DNA from: Eubacterium sp. AB3007
GTDB taxonomy: Bacteria; Bacillota; Clostridia; Peptostreptococcales; Anaerovoracaceae
Direction: 5' to 3'
Assembly: GCF_000688015.1 (NCBI RefSeq)
Contig: NZ_JIAD01000001.1
Location: 1,116,001 to 1,180,000, forward strand
Length of the DNA: 64,000 nucleotides
The translations under genes were made by a program, and so were the position numbers. Under the pieces are notes generated by a model that was not told where the DNA came from, did not search any database, and worked only from the letters and a program-made list of their open reading frames with translations. Within the stretch, counting starts at the first letter, position 1; each line of letters starts with the position of its first letter. Positions 33,346 through 45,217 of this stretch are shown here, piece after piece.

Positions 33346-34623
33346 TCAATCGTCGATTCTAAGTATGCTTGCGCCCAGCGCTTTGAATTTGTTGATAAAC
33401 TTCTCGTATCCGCGCTCCACGTGGTAGATCTCTGAGATCTCGGTGGTGCCATCTGCCACCAGGCCGGCCAACACAAGTGCCGCGCCTGCGCGCAGGTCTG
33501 TCGCGATGACCTGAGCACCCTCCAGATGCCTGCCGCCGTGGATGATGGCCTTGTTGCCGGATGTCTTGATGTTTGCACCCATACGGTTCAGTTCTGCTAC
33601 GTGCATGAACCGGTTCTCGAACACGGTCTCGATGACAGTGCTGGATCCTTCCACGGTGGTCAGAAAAGCCATAAACGGGGACTGGATGTCCGTGGGGAAT
33701 CCCGGATAGGGAAGCGTCTTGATATCGGTAGCCCGCAGTGGCTTCTGGTCGGCCACCACGTACATACCTTCATCTCCCATCTCTACGATTACGCCACACT
33801 CCCGAAGCTTGGCGGTGATGGGCTTGACGTGATCTGGCACGATGTTATGGATCAGAATCTGCCCTCGTGTGATCGCGCCTGCCAGCATAAACGTACCGGC
33901 CTCGATCCTGTCCGGAATCACCGTATGGTAAGCGCCCTTCATGGACGTGACTCCCTCGATCTTGATGGTATCGGTACCTGCGCCCTTGATCCTGGCCCCC
34001 ATCTTGTTCAGGAAGTTGGCCAGGTCAACGATCTCAGGTTCCTCTGCTGCATTGACGATGTAGGTCGTGCCCTGCGCCAGTGCCGCACACATCATGATGT
34101 TCTCCGTGGCTCCGACACTTGGGAAATCCAGGTAGACACTCTCCCCTACCAAACCGCCTTCCGGAGCGATAGCCTCTACATAGTTATCCTTCTGTATGAT
34201 CTCCGCCCCCAGAGCTCGAAAGCCCTTCAGATGCAGGTCGATAGGCCTGGCGCCGATGGTGCATCCTCCCGGCATATGAACCTTGGCTCTTCCCGTGCGG
34301 GACAGGAGAGGTCCCATCACCAGGAAGGAGGCCCGCATCTTGCTGACCAGGTCGTAATCCGCCTCGTTCTCTATCACATCCGGAAAACTGATATCCAGAA
34401 TATCTTCTTCCACTTCCTCGATCGTTGCTCCCAGGGAGATCAGAATATCCTTCATGACCTCCACGTCCTTCAGCTGAGGGACCTCCATGATCCTACAGGT
34501 CCCCTCACTCAGGAGTGCCGCTGCCATCAGGGGAAGCACAGCGTTCTTGGCGCCGCTTATCTTCACCTCACCGTTCAACGGCTCGCTTTTCTGTACCAGA
34601 AATCTTGCCACAATATCCTCCAT
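33346..34623 (-). CDS. murA: UDP-N-acetylglucosamine 1-carboxyvinyltransferase
   Basis: A 425-residue enolpyruvyl transferase, the first committed step of peptidoglycan synthesis and the target of fosfomycin. LNGEVKISGAKNAVLPLMAA marks the N-terminus, and the active-site cysteine lies in MPGGCTIGARPIDLHLKGF near residue 119, so the fosfomycin-sensitive residue is present. ATG 34623 has no clear ribosome binding site; GTG 34611, five bases after GGAGG, may be the real start (four residues shorter). It has its own promoter and is followed by fbp after 32 bases. Confidence 0.93.
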   Translation of the reverse strand: MEDIVARFLVQKSEPLNGEVKISGAKNAVLPLMAAALLSEGTCRIMEVPQLKDVEVMKDILISLGATIEEVEEDILDISFPDVIENEADYDLVSKMRASFLVMGPLLSRTGRAKVHMPGGCTIGARPIDLHLKGFRALGAEIIQKDNYVEAIAPEGGLVGESVYLDFPSVGATENIMMCAALAQGTTYIVNAAEEPEIVDLANFLNKMGARIKGAGTDTIKIEGVTSMKGAYHTVIPDRIEAGTFMLAGAITRGQILIHNIVPDHVKPITAKLRECGVIVEMGDEGMYVVADQKPLRATDIKTLPYPGFPTDIQSPFMAFLTTVEGSSTVIETVFENRFMHVAELNRMGANIKTSGNKAIIHGGRHLEGAQVIATDLRAGAALVLAGLVADGTTEISEIYHVERGYEKFINKFKALGASILRIDD

Positions 34624-34725
34624 CTATCTTCTGCTTCGCGCTCTGCAAAGTATCTCGACTTCGTATCCAGGGCCATGCCCTTCAAAAACGGGCACAACAA
34701 AAAATTGCGCTCTACGCTTGATAGT

Positions 34726-34754
34726 ATTATACCTGTAATCTGCTGTTCGTGCAA
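34726..34754 (-). promoter_or_regulatory. murA promoter
   Basis: TTGCAC, a 17-base spacer and TATAAT on the minus strand, giving a leader of about 95 bases before murA. It begins just after the abrB terminator. Confidence 0.75.
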
Positions 34755-34763
34755 GTTCCACAC

Positions 34764-34789
34764 AAAAAAACCTGCCCCAAAGACAGGTT
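34764..34789 (-). terminator. Terminator of the tmk-abrB operon
   Basis: On the minus strand AACCTGTC and GGCAGGTT pair around a short loop and are followed by TTTTTTT. It lies 36 bases after the AbrB stop codon. Confidence 0.88.
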
Positions 34790-34824
34790 AATAATTCTTA
34801 AGATTTGGACTTGATGCCCTTCAC

Positions 34825-35067
34825 CTATAGTTTCTTCATTTCCTCAATGCATTTCCCACACACGTTCTTCCCGTGAATCTGTCTGATATCATCCATCTCT
34901 CCGCAGAATATGCAGGAAGGCTCATACTTTTTCAGCATGATGTACTGACCATCCACAAAGATCTCCAAGGAGTCATCTGTATTGATCGACAGATTTCTCC
35001 TGAGTTCCACCGGAATCACCACTCTTCCCAGGGCATCTACGGGTCTAACTATCCCAGTTGCCTTCAT
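34825..35067 (-). CDS. AbrB/SpoVT-type regulator with zinc-finger tail
   Basis: An 80-residue DNA-binding protein. Residues 1-47 are a swapped-hairpin AbrB domain (GIVRPVDALGRVVIPVELRRNL). The rest is a compact CxxC...CxxC motif (SCIFCGE...VCGKCIEEM) that likely binds zinc or helps oligomerise. AbrB regulates the shift from growth to stationary phase in Bacillus. In B. subtilis abrB also ends this gene neighbourhood. Clear TAGGAGG ribosome binding site, 10 bases after the preceding gene. Confidence 0.92.
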   Translation of the reverse strand: MKATGIVRPVDALGRVVIPVELRRNLSINTDDSLEIFVDGQYIMLKKYEPSCIFCGEMDDIRQIHGKNVCGKCIEEMKKL

Positions 35068-35077
35068 GACCTACCTC

Positions 35078-35437
35078 CTATTTCCTTTCTTTCCTTCTCT
35101 GCTTATGCCCTTCTTCCTTATTCTTGCTGCCACGGCTTACGCCTGCGACTGAAGACACTGCCTTAGCCACATTGCTGACTGCACCAAATACGCCCACATC
35201 AGAGGTTCCGGACCGTAACTGTCCTGCCGTTGCGCTCACATCTGCAACGATCCCATCCACCTGATTCGCTGTGTTGGCAGCTACCTCCGATACAACAGAG
35301 GCATCATCCAGTACCTTATTCAGTTCCTTTACTGTCTTGATCAGATTCACCGCAACAATACAAAGAACAACAAGCAGCACAAGCAATGCAAGCAAAACAA
35401 GACAAATCAAAGTATATTTCACACTAATCGTAATCAT
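35078..35437 (-). CDS. Small membrane-anchored coiled-coil protein (DUF948-like)
   Basis: A 119-residue protein with one N-terminal membrane segment (CLVLLALLVLLVVLCIVAVNLI) and then a helical region of heptad character (TVKELNKVLDDASVVSEVAANTANQV). A Gly/Ser-rich stretch and a very basic tail (KNKEEGHKQRRKERK) end it. It resembles DUF948-type proteins, whose function is unknown. It occupies the place that yazA/rsmI hold in the B. subtilis cluster. AAGGAGG precedes the ATG. Confidence 0.7.
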   Translation of the reverse strand: MITISVKYTLICLVLLALLVLLVVLCIVAVNLIKTVKELNKVLDDASVVSEVAANTANQVDGIVADVSATAGQLRSGTSDVGVFGAVSNVAKAVSSVAGVSRGSKNKEEGHKQRRKERK

Positions 35438-35501
35438 ACGGACCTCCTTTGGTACATTATATTATTATTTCCAAAAAATAGCAACCTCTAAAACGAAATT
35501 T

Positions 35502-36311
35502 TCAAAAAATTCCGTAAACTTTTTTCATCCAAGGAGAATACTCCCCTGTGTCTTCTTCTCTGGTATACTGCTGAGGCAGTACTCGCAATTCCCTTCCTCC
35601 GTTTCGTACACAGTGGAGAAGCATGATATTCGGAACATCCTTCGGTTTCCCGCTCACCAGCTGCAATGTTTTCGGCTCCAACTGAAATGCTCTGCATGTG
35701 TACATCACATCCACCATACGGGAAGGACGGTGAACCAGGAAAAGATCCCCCTTGTCTGCCAAAAGCAAGGATGCTCCCCGCAAGAAATCCTCCAGACTCC
35801 CAAGTACTTCATGCCTTGCGATCATGCGAGCATCGTCCTCACACTTCATGCCCCCATGGTTCTCGGTGTACGGTGGGTTGGATATCACCACATCGTAACT
35901 GTGCTCCCCTCCCATGGCTTCCAGTAACGGAGAGTCTTTCGTAAGTTCCGCCACATTCCCTTCCAGGAATCGCAGCTTGTCCTCCAGCCCGTTCATTTCG
36001 GTGCTCCGCCTGGCGAGTTCAATGCTCCGTGCCTGTACATCCAGCCCTGTGAACTCTGCGATCCCGGTTTTGTGCGAGAGGATCAGTGGGATGATCCCGT
36101 TCCCCGTGCCCAAATCGCAAAGCCTTCGCGGCCAATTTCTGGTTCTTCCCAGAATCTCTGCCGCAAACCATGCAACCATCACCGCATCCGCACCGTAGCA
36201 GAATCCACAAGGATCCTGCAGAATCCTTATGTTACCGAACCCGATCTCATCAACACGCAGCCCCGTGTGCTCGGAATCATTCAGCCTGCGGCTGTGCAGG
36301 TTTACTTCCAT
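35502..36311 (-). CDS. tRNA1(Val)-type N6-adenine methyltransferase (YabB/TrmN6 family)
   Basis: A 269-residue class I methyltransferase: RRLCDLGTGNGIIPLIL is the SAM-binding motif, GLDVQARSIELARRS motif II, and VVISNPPYTENHGG the NPPY motif of N6-adenine methylation. E. coli TrmN6 modifies A37 of tRNA-Val. ATG 36311 is preferred: AGAGGAAA precedes it and the protein begins just before the conserved region. A much longer open frame to 36539 merely reads through ricT. Its start overlaps the end of ricT by 35 bases. Confidence 0.85.
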   Translation of the reverse strand: MEVNLHSRRLNDSEHTGLRVDEIGFGNIRILQDPCGFCYGADAVMVAWFAAEILGRTRNWPRRLCDLGTGNGIIPLILSHKTGIAEFTGLDVQARSIELARRSTEMNGLEDKLRFLEGNVAELTKDSPLLEAMGGEHSYDVVISNPPYTENHGGMKCEDDARMIARHEVLGSLEDFLRGASLLLADKGDLFLVHRPSRMVDVMYTCRAFQLEPKTLQLVSGKPKDVPNIMLLHCVRNGGRELRVLPQQYTREEDTGEYSPWMKKVYGIF

Positions 36312-37293
36312 TCTTTTTTCCTCTGCGACGTCTTCTTCTATTCCTGTTCCGGCTCTTTCCACCGGCCTCCTCTGCTCCAGCGGAGGCTCCTTCCTCTTCA
36401 GATGCTCCAGCCTTTTGTTTAGGCGGCTCCTCCGGTTTTGGTTTTCGTGCTCCCTTCTTATTGATCCTCTCAACCTCATCCTTGCCGAACACGAACACAT
36501 CAGAGCCCAGTTTGAGCTCGCCGTTATCCCCCTTCTCATCGCTGTAAATACGCACCTTCACCCGTCCCTGCATCACATCGGACTCGATGACCTTGCCCAG
36601 ACCTTCTGAAGTCATGACTCTCTCGTTCTGGTCTGGCATATCTTTTCGAAGTTCCAGATACATATCGTTCTCGTACTTCAGACAACACATAAGTCTGCCA
36701 CAGACCCCGGAAATCTTGGAAGGATTCAGGGATAGGTTCTGCACCTTCGCCATCTTGATGGAAACAGGCTCAAAAGCCTTCAGCCACGTAGCACAGCACA
36801 GTCCCTTTCCACAGGAACCCACGCCCCCCAGGATCTTTGCCTCATCTCTGACCCCTACCTGACGCAGTTCAATGCGCATACGGAAGGTGCTGGCCAGATC
36901 CTTCACCAACTCGCGAAAGTCCACCCGGCCCTCCGCTGTAAAATAGAAGATCACCTTGTTGTTATCAAAGGTGTACTCCACGTCGATCAGTTTCATTTCC
37001 AGACCATGCTTGTGTATCTTCTCCTGGCATATGGCCATGGCCTTAGATTTCTTTTTCTCGTTCTCCTCGTGTCTGGCGATATCCTTCTCGTCTGCGATTC
37101 GGACGATCTTTTTCAGGGGTTTGGAGATGTCCTTCCGGTTGACGGCTGTGATCCCCATGGTCACCGTGCCAAACTCAAGCCCCCGGGCTGTCTCAACGAT
37201 CACCCCGGCCCCTGGTTCAGGTACAAACTCTCCCGGATCGAAATAATAAACCTTTCCGCCTGTCTTGAACCTGACTCCAACAACATTAACCAT
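36277..37293 (-). CDS. ricT: RicT (YaaT) PSP1-domain protein
   Basis: A 338-residue PSP1-family protein. Conserved cysteines lie in LGGVGSCGKGLCCATWL (about 155-171) and ISGVCGRLMCCLKYEND (about 193-209); these bind an iron-sulfur cluster in the RicAFT complex, which stimulates RNase Y-dependent mRNA maturation in B. subtilis. The C-terminal tail (270-338) is low-complexity, acidic then strongly basic (NRNRRRRRRGKKNG), possibly RNA-binding. RicA and RicF genes are not in the window. It lies between holB and yabB as in Bacillus; start and stop touch its neighbours. Confidence 0.93.
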   Translation of the reverse strand: MVNVVGVRFKTGGKVYYFDPGEFVPEPGAGVIVETARGLEFGTVTMGITAVNRKDISKPLKKIVRIADEKDIARHEENEKKKSKAMAICQEKIHKHGLEMKLIDVEYTFDNNKVIFYFTAEGRVDFRELVKDLASTFRMRIELRQVGVRDEAKILGGVGSCGKGLCCATWLKAFEPVSIKMAKVQNLSLNPSKISGVCGRLMCCLKYENDMYLELRKDMPDQNERVMTSEGLGKVIESDVMQGRVKVRIYSDEKGDNGELKLGSDVFVFGKDEVERINKKGARKPKPEEPPKQKAGASEEEGASAGAEEAGGKSRNRNRRRRRRGKKNGSKPAQPQAE

Positions 37294-38120
37294 TAAAATT
37301 CCTCCAATTTTAAAATCAGACTTCTGATTGCATATTTCTGATTTACATTTCTCCGGATATCCATCCTCGCCTGTTCCACAAGGGAGATCGCTTCTGCTAT
37401 GGCGCCGCGACTGAAGCTGCTGCCACCATCCTTCATTGCCTGGCTCAGAACGACCTCCAGCGCATCCAGAAATGCGTCTGCGCTCTGTCTATCCTTAACT
37501 CGCTTATCCAGCGCCTTCTGTATATCAAAGAAAAAGGACTTCTGGCTCACTTGCTCCAGAATCTCTGCAGCAAACCGTCCCATCTCGTGTTCCACCGATG
37601 ATGTCGGTGCTCCCAAACGAAGAATTATGCACCGAGATCGAATGGTCGGCAGAAGATTTTCCACGTTCTCCGAAAGAAGCATGATCACCGTCCCTTCGGA
37701 CGGCTCCTCCAGGGTCTTCAGAAAACGATTCTGTGCGCGCACCGTCATATGATCAGCGCCTTCCACTATGGCGATATTTCTGTCCCCACCCGTCGGCTTG
37801 AGCCGCAACCGGTTCTGCAGATCCTCTGCTGCCTGATCACGAATAGAAGCAACACTGCCTGAACGGCTTGCCTCAGGACCAATGCAGTAGAGATCCTCGT
37901 AGTTTCCACTGTCGATCCTCCGGCAGGTCCTGCACTGATCACAACCTTCGCCCGGCGCCTCGGCACAAAGCAATGCTTTCGCAAAGGCTCGCGCAAACCC
38001 AGACTTGTCCGTATTGTGATCGCCCTCTATGATATATGCGTGCGGAACCATCCCATGCAAGATCGCGCTGGAGACAGTGTCCGCTGCATTTCCAAGATCT
38101 CTGTAGGCGGAGAGACTCAT
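37293..38120 (-). CDS. holB: DNA polymerase III delta-prime subunit
   Basis: A 275-residue clamp-loader subunit: HAYIIEGDHNTDKSGFARAFAKALLC (degenerate P-loop), a zinc-binding CDQCRTCRRIDSG segment and KTLEEPSEGTVIMLLSENVENLLPTIRSRC, the sensor-1 and SRC region. It acts with delta and tau/gamma to load the beta clamp. The first base of ricT overlaps its stop codon and its own start overlaps tmk, so the genes are translationally coupled. The P-loop lacks the classic GKT, usual for delta-prime. Confidence 0.93.
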   Translation of the reverse strand: MSLSAYRDLGNAADTVSSAILHGMVPHAYIIEGDHNTDKSGFARAFAKALLCAEAPGEGCDQCRTCRRIDSGNYEDLYCIGPEASRSGSVASIRDQAAEDLQNRLRLKPTGGDRNIAIVEGADHMTVRAQNRFLKTLEEPSEGTVIMLLSENVENLLPTIRSRCIILRLGAPTSSVEHEMGRFAAEILEQVSQKSFFFDIQKALDKRVKDRQSADAFLDALEVVLSQAMKDGGSSFSRGAIAEAISLVEQARMDIRRNVNQKYAIRSLILKLEEF

Positions 38121-38749
38121 AGCATCCCCCGTTCTTTAAGGACAACAGTGAGATGTTCCATAATGAAATCTCGCATCTCCTCTCGGGTACCTGAACCATC
38201 CACGGTGACGATTCGATCAGGATCCTTCTCTGCCATAGCAATATATCCCTGATAGACCTTTCTGTGGAAACGGATCTTTTCACTCTCCAACCGATCACGC
38301 TCGCCAGAAGAAATACGCCTCTTCCCGACCTTAGGATCTACATCGATAAAAAAAGTAATATCTGGCAACAGGTTTCCGGTGGCATAACGGTTGATTTCTT
38401 CCACCAGGTCACCCAGACCTCTGGCATATCCCTGATAAGCGATGGAGGAATCCACAAAGCGGTCACAAACCACCACCTTGCCTGCCTCTAGGGCCGGCTG
38501 GATCACCTGCTCCACGTGTTGACTTCTGCTGGCAGCATAAAGAAAAGCCTCTGTCAGATCTGTCATATCGTTATTCTGCTTATCCAGGATGATCTCCCGA
38601 ATCTCCTCACCAATGTGAGTACCACCTGGCTCCCGTGTAAAAACACAGGCAATCTCCCTCTCCAGAAAATATTCCTTCAGATACTCAATCTGTGTCGATT
38701 TGCCGGAACCATCCGGTCCCTCAAAGCTAATGAATAGTCCTCTCTCCAT
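38117..38749 (-). CDS. tmk: Thymidylate kinase
   Basis: A 210-residue kinase making dTDP from dTMP. P-loop FISFEGPDGSGKSTQIEYL, the DR(F/Y) motif VVVCDRFVDSSIAYQGYARGLG, and the lid region near residue 145. ATG 38749 gives the standard N-terminus; the frame extends upstream to 38848 but has no fitting start there. GGGAGA precedes it. It overlaps holB by four bases and is preceded by a small membrane-protein gene 10 bases away. Confidence 0.95.
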   Translation of the reverse strand: MERGLFISFEGPDGSGKSTQIEYLKEYFLEREIACVFTREPGGTHIGEEIREIILDKQNNDMTDLTEAFLYAASRSQHVEQVIQPALEAGKVVVCDRFVDSSIAYQGYARGLGDLVEEINRYATGNLLPDITFFIDVDPKVGKRRISSGERDRLESEKIRFHRKVYQGYIAMAEKDPDRIVTVDGSGTREEMRDFIMEHLTVVLKERGML

Positions 38750-38759
38750 GTAGATCTCC

Positions 38760-38870
38760 CTATTGACCTTTCCTTCTTCCTTCCGACAAGAGGTTGGTAT
38801 AAAGGATGTATCCAACAAAACCAAAGGGTACGGTAACCATGATAGCAAATATGATTTTTAATACGAACAT
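38760..38870 (-). CDS. Small membrane peptide upstream of tmk (36 residues)
   Basis: A short open frame starting MFVLKIIFAIMVTVPFGFVG and ending SEGRRKGQ: one membrane-spanning helix with a basic C-terminus. It is supported by an ideal GGAGGG ribosome binding site five bases before the ATG and by a good promoter. It also lies only 10 bases from tmk, so it is the first gene of the tmk operon. No function is recognised. The main doubt is its small size. Confidence 0.6.
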   Translation of the reverse strand: MFVLKIIFAIMVTVPFGFVGYILYTNLLSEGRRKGQ

Positions 38871-38908
38871 GTCCACCCTCCAGTCCTTTAAATATAACTC
38901 GACATATT

Positions 38909-38937
38909 ATTGTATCACGAAACCTCAGAGTTTTCAA
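38909..38937 (-). promoter_or_regulatory. Promoter of the tmk-abrB operon
   Basis: TTGAAA, a 17-base spacer and TACAAT on the minus strand, 39 bases before the small membrane-peptide gene. Confidence 0.75.
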
Positions 38938-39071
38938 TGTTTTCAGCTTATCCTGCGATCGCAAAGAAGAGAATGTTTTCACAAAACATATCCGTCCAAA
39001 CCTGCGGGCATGCGGCAGGTTCCCTGGGATGCCGGCTTACGATTGGTGAGAGGTATCCCAAGGAATCGGGA

Positions 39072-39170
39072 AGCATCGTTCCATGGGATCATTGTTCAGG
39101 AGGAGCATCGTTCCAGGCGAGCATTTTCAGGACGAGCTTTCGGGAAGCATTGTTTCAGGCGAGCATTTTC
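39072..39170. repeat. Degenerate direct repeats (AGCATCGTTCCAGGCGAGCA)
   Basis: A 25-base unit starting AGCAT(C/T)GTT(C/T)CAGGCGAGC and ending ATTTTC occurs at 39104-39128 and 39146-39170 with two mismatches. A partial copy, AGCATCGTTCCA, lies at 39072-39083. Irregular spacing and drift point to an old tandem duplication rather than a CRISPR array. Confidence 0.75.
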
Positions 39171-39416
39171 CGTCATCCTGTGCACATCGAATAATTGACG
39201 GAAACGGACACCCGGTTTTTACCATGTTCTGCTAATTACTTTCCTCAGAAAGGCGCAATATGCATCTCTGCAAGGAAAAACGAGCCCCAGTGGTACCTTT
39301 TCCCTTTCAAATGGCCCACTCTCTGGCACAACAGACGGTGTTTCGAACTCGAATCAACCAATAATCTCCCTTTGAATTCCGTCAGAATACGAGTAAGATA
39401 CTTTTGACGGAAACGG
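39167..39416. repeat. Paired TTGACGGAAACGG palindromic elements
   Basis: TTGACGGAAACGG occurs exactly at 39195-39207 and 39404-39416, 209 bases apart. Each is preceded by its inverted partner (TTTCCGTCA at 39167-39175; TTCCGTCA at 39377-39384), so each forms a hairpin with about 20 bases of loop. The arrangement is like a small non-autonomous element or a duplicated regulatory palindrome; neither can be proven. Confidence 0.6.
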
Positions 39417-39504
39417 CTTCCGGCAGCATCCCCCAGGCAACGGAGCGCAAGGAAAATCCATGGTCACGCAACGGCCTTCTCAAAGGTCCGCGCGCCTCCA
39501 GCCT

Positions 39505-39533
39505 AAAAAAAACAGACCGCCGTAGCGATCTGT
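39505..39533 (-). terminator. Terminator of the rRNA operon
   Basis: On the minus strand ACAGATCGC and GCGGTCTGT pair around TACG and are followed by eight T. It starts 12 bases after the 5S 3' end. Confidence 0.92.
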
Positions 39534-39544
39534 CTTCTGTCGAA

Positions 39545-39661
<117 letters not shown>

Positions 39662-39742
39662 TCAATCATTTTTCTGAGAGTTGGTACCCTCAAATCCGAA
39701 TAACCTTGCAAGTCCGCTCACTCACCTTCTTTGCCATTTGCT

Positions 39743-42619
<2,877 letters not shown>

Positions 42620-42870
42620 CAATTGAGTTCCTCTCGGTTCTCTTAGCTTGCCATACATGGCGCTCATGTATGGTCTTTCTTGCTTTGTCAAAGAACATAC
42701 TGTTACGTTGTTCTTCTCCTGGCTTCTCGGTTGAAATCGTAGATTCATACCCTCTTGCTTAGTCTTTACTTACTAATACCTTTCAGATATTGATCTCGAT
42801 CTCTTACTGTGATGCATTTCTTGCAAGTTATTCGGTTTTCAAGGTACATATTAACTTCCGCAGAAGTTAA
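42620..42870 (-). other. tRNA-Ala to 23S spacer with boxA
   Basis: A 251-base transcribed spacer. On the minus strand it contains TGTTCTTTGA at 42688-42697, a boxA-like antitermination site, and the outer parts of the 23S processing stem. AACTTC...GAAGTT (42854-42867) forms a small hairpin just after tRNA-Ala. Confidence 0.65.
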
Positions 42871-42946
42871 TGGTGGAGAATAAGGGATTCGAACCCTTGA
42901 CCCCCTGCGTGCAAAGCAGGTGCTCTCCCATCTGAGCTAATTCCCC
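42871..42946 (-). tRNA. tRNA-Ala (anticodon UGC)
   Basis: A 76-base tRNA on the minus strand: acceptor GGGGAAT...ATTCTCC with one G-T pair, D-arm GCTC...GAGC, anticodon stem CCTGC-TTTGCAC-GCAGG giving TGC, T-arm AAGGGTTCGAATCCCTT, and an encoded CCA. It lies in the 16S-23S spacer, only 35 bases from 16S; no tRNA-Ile accompanies it. Confidence 0.97.
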
Positions 42947-42978
42947 ATAAAACCCATAGACAGTATCCAGTGTCTCCC

Positions 42979-44502
<1,524 letters not shown>

Positions 44503-44738
44503 ATGGTATGTTAACGCTCTCGCGTTATCATCTCTTTCCGTTTGTATCCGGTCAGACGCTTGCGTCTCTTGTTACCGTATTACTGTTTTGGAAATCTTGG
44601 GGATCATTCATGTCTCAATGATCCAGGTTGGTTAACATGTAACCTGTAATTGTCTTGTTTGACTACTAGATTTCTGTCTATGGAGTTTTCAATGTTCAGC
44701 GGACTTTCGCCCGCGCCCGCTTACCGCGAACAGTAAAT

Positions 44739-44767
44739 ACTATACCACTCTCCGACACTCATGTCAA
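44739..44767 (-). promoter_or_regulatory. rRNA operon promoter P2
   Basis: TTGACA (44762-44767), 17-base spacer, TATAGT (44739-44744) on the minus strand. A run of A and T bases upstream (44768-44811) resembles an UP element. The leader to 16S is about 230 bases. Confidence 0.85.
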
Positions 44768-44966
44768 CAACTTTTTTTGGTTTTCTGAAAGTTTTTTTTC
44801 GGTTCTCCCTCCCCCGCCTCTGTATGGCTGCGCACCCTTCCGAATCTCCTACCTCATATGCTGACTTCCCGGAACCATCCCGTTTGATGGAATCGAACTC
44901 TTCTTCTGGTCAGGGTATACATCCCTCAACACTTTCTTCCCTCGAAAACCAACCTGTTCCTACATT

Positions 44967-44995
44967 ATTATATATTATATACATTGCACAACCAA
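44967..44995 (-). promoter_or_regulatory. Possible upstream rRNA promoter P1
   Basis: TTGGTT, a 17-base spacer and TATAAT on the minus strand, about 230 bases upstream of P2. The -35 box is weak; tandem rRNA promoters are common in Firmicutes. Confidence 0.45.
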
Positions 44996-45123
44996 CCGAT
45001 ACCTGTTCCTCTTTACCCTCCCCCTAAGGGTATACTTTGGTATCACATTAAAGCGCAAAAGTATCCTCCGCAAATATTGAAATTCCAACAATACCGACCC
45101 TTTTTCACATAATTCCCACAATC

Positions 45124-45152
45124 TTGACAAAAACCCAATAATAATCTATAAT
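45124..45152 (+). promoter_or_regulatory. Consensus promoter of nhaC
   Basis: Perfect TTGACA-17-TATAAT, about 66 bases before the start codon. One of the two fully consensus promoters in the window. Confidence 0.9.
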
Positions 45153-45217
45153 AATAGATGCAATTAGCATTGGTTTTATTTTATTACAAAACTTGTCTTA
45201 TTTTAGGAGGACTTATT

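Larger units (their letters stand above)
38938..39504. other. Non-coding interval between the tmk promoter and the rRNA terminator
   Basis: About 570 bases with no credible gene. Open frames here lack ribosome binding sites and have odd composition. It contains degenerate AGCAT-GTT-CAGGCGAGC repeats (39072-39170) and two palindromic TTGACGGAAACGG elements (39167-39416), described separately. It may be a graveyard of small mobile sequences. Confidence 0.6.
44503..45123. other. rRNA leader and upstream intergenic region
   Basis: No credible protein gene. From 44503 to about 44733 lies the rRNA leader, from 44739 to 44995 the two promoters. From 44996 to 45123 it is AT-rich and holds nothing recognisable before the nhaC promoter. 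The open frame at 44761-45027 lacks a ribosome binding site and crosses the promoters. Confidence 0.7.

Noticed and set aside
36312-36539. N-terminal extension of the YabB/TrmN6-like protein
   Set aside because: It is simply the ricT coding region read in another frame; a ribosome binding site precedes ATG 36311.
39072-39170. Possible CRISPR array
   Set aside because: Only two or three degenerate units with irregular spacing, no cas genes and no unique spacers.
44761-45027. An 88-codon open frame upstream of nhaC
   Set aside because: It crosses both putative rRNA promoters, has no ribosome binding site and no recognisable domain.
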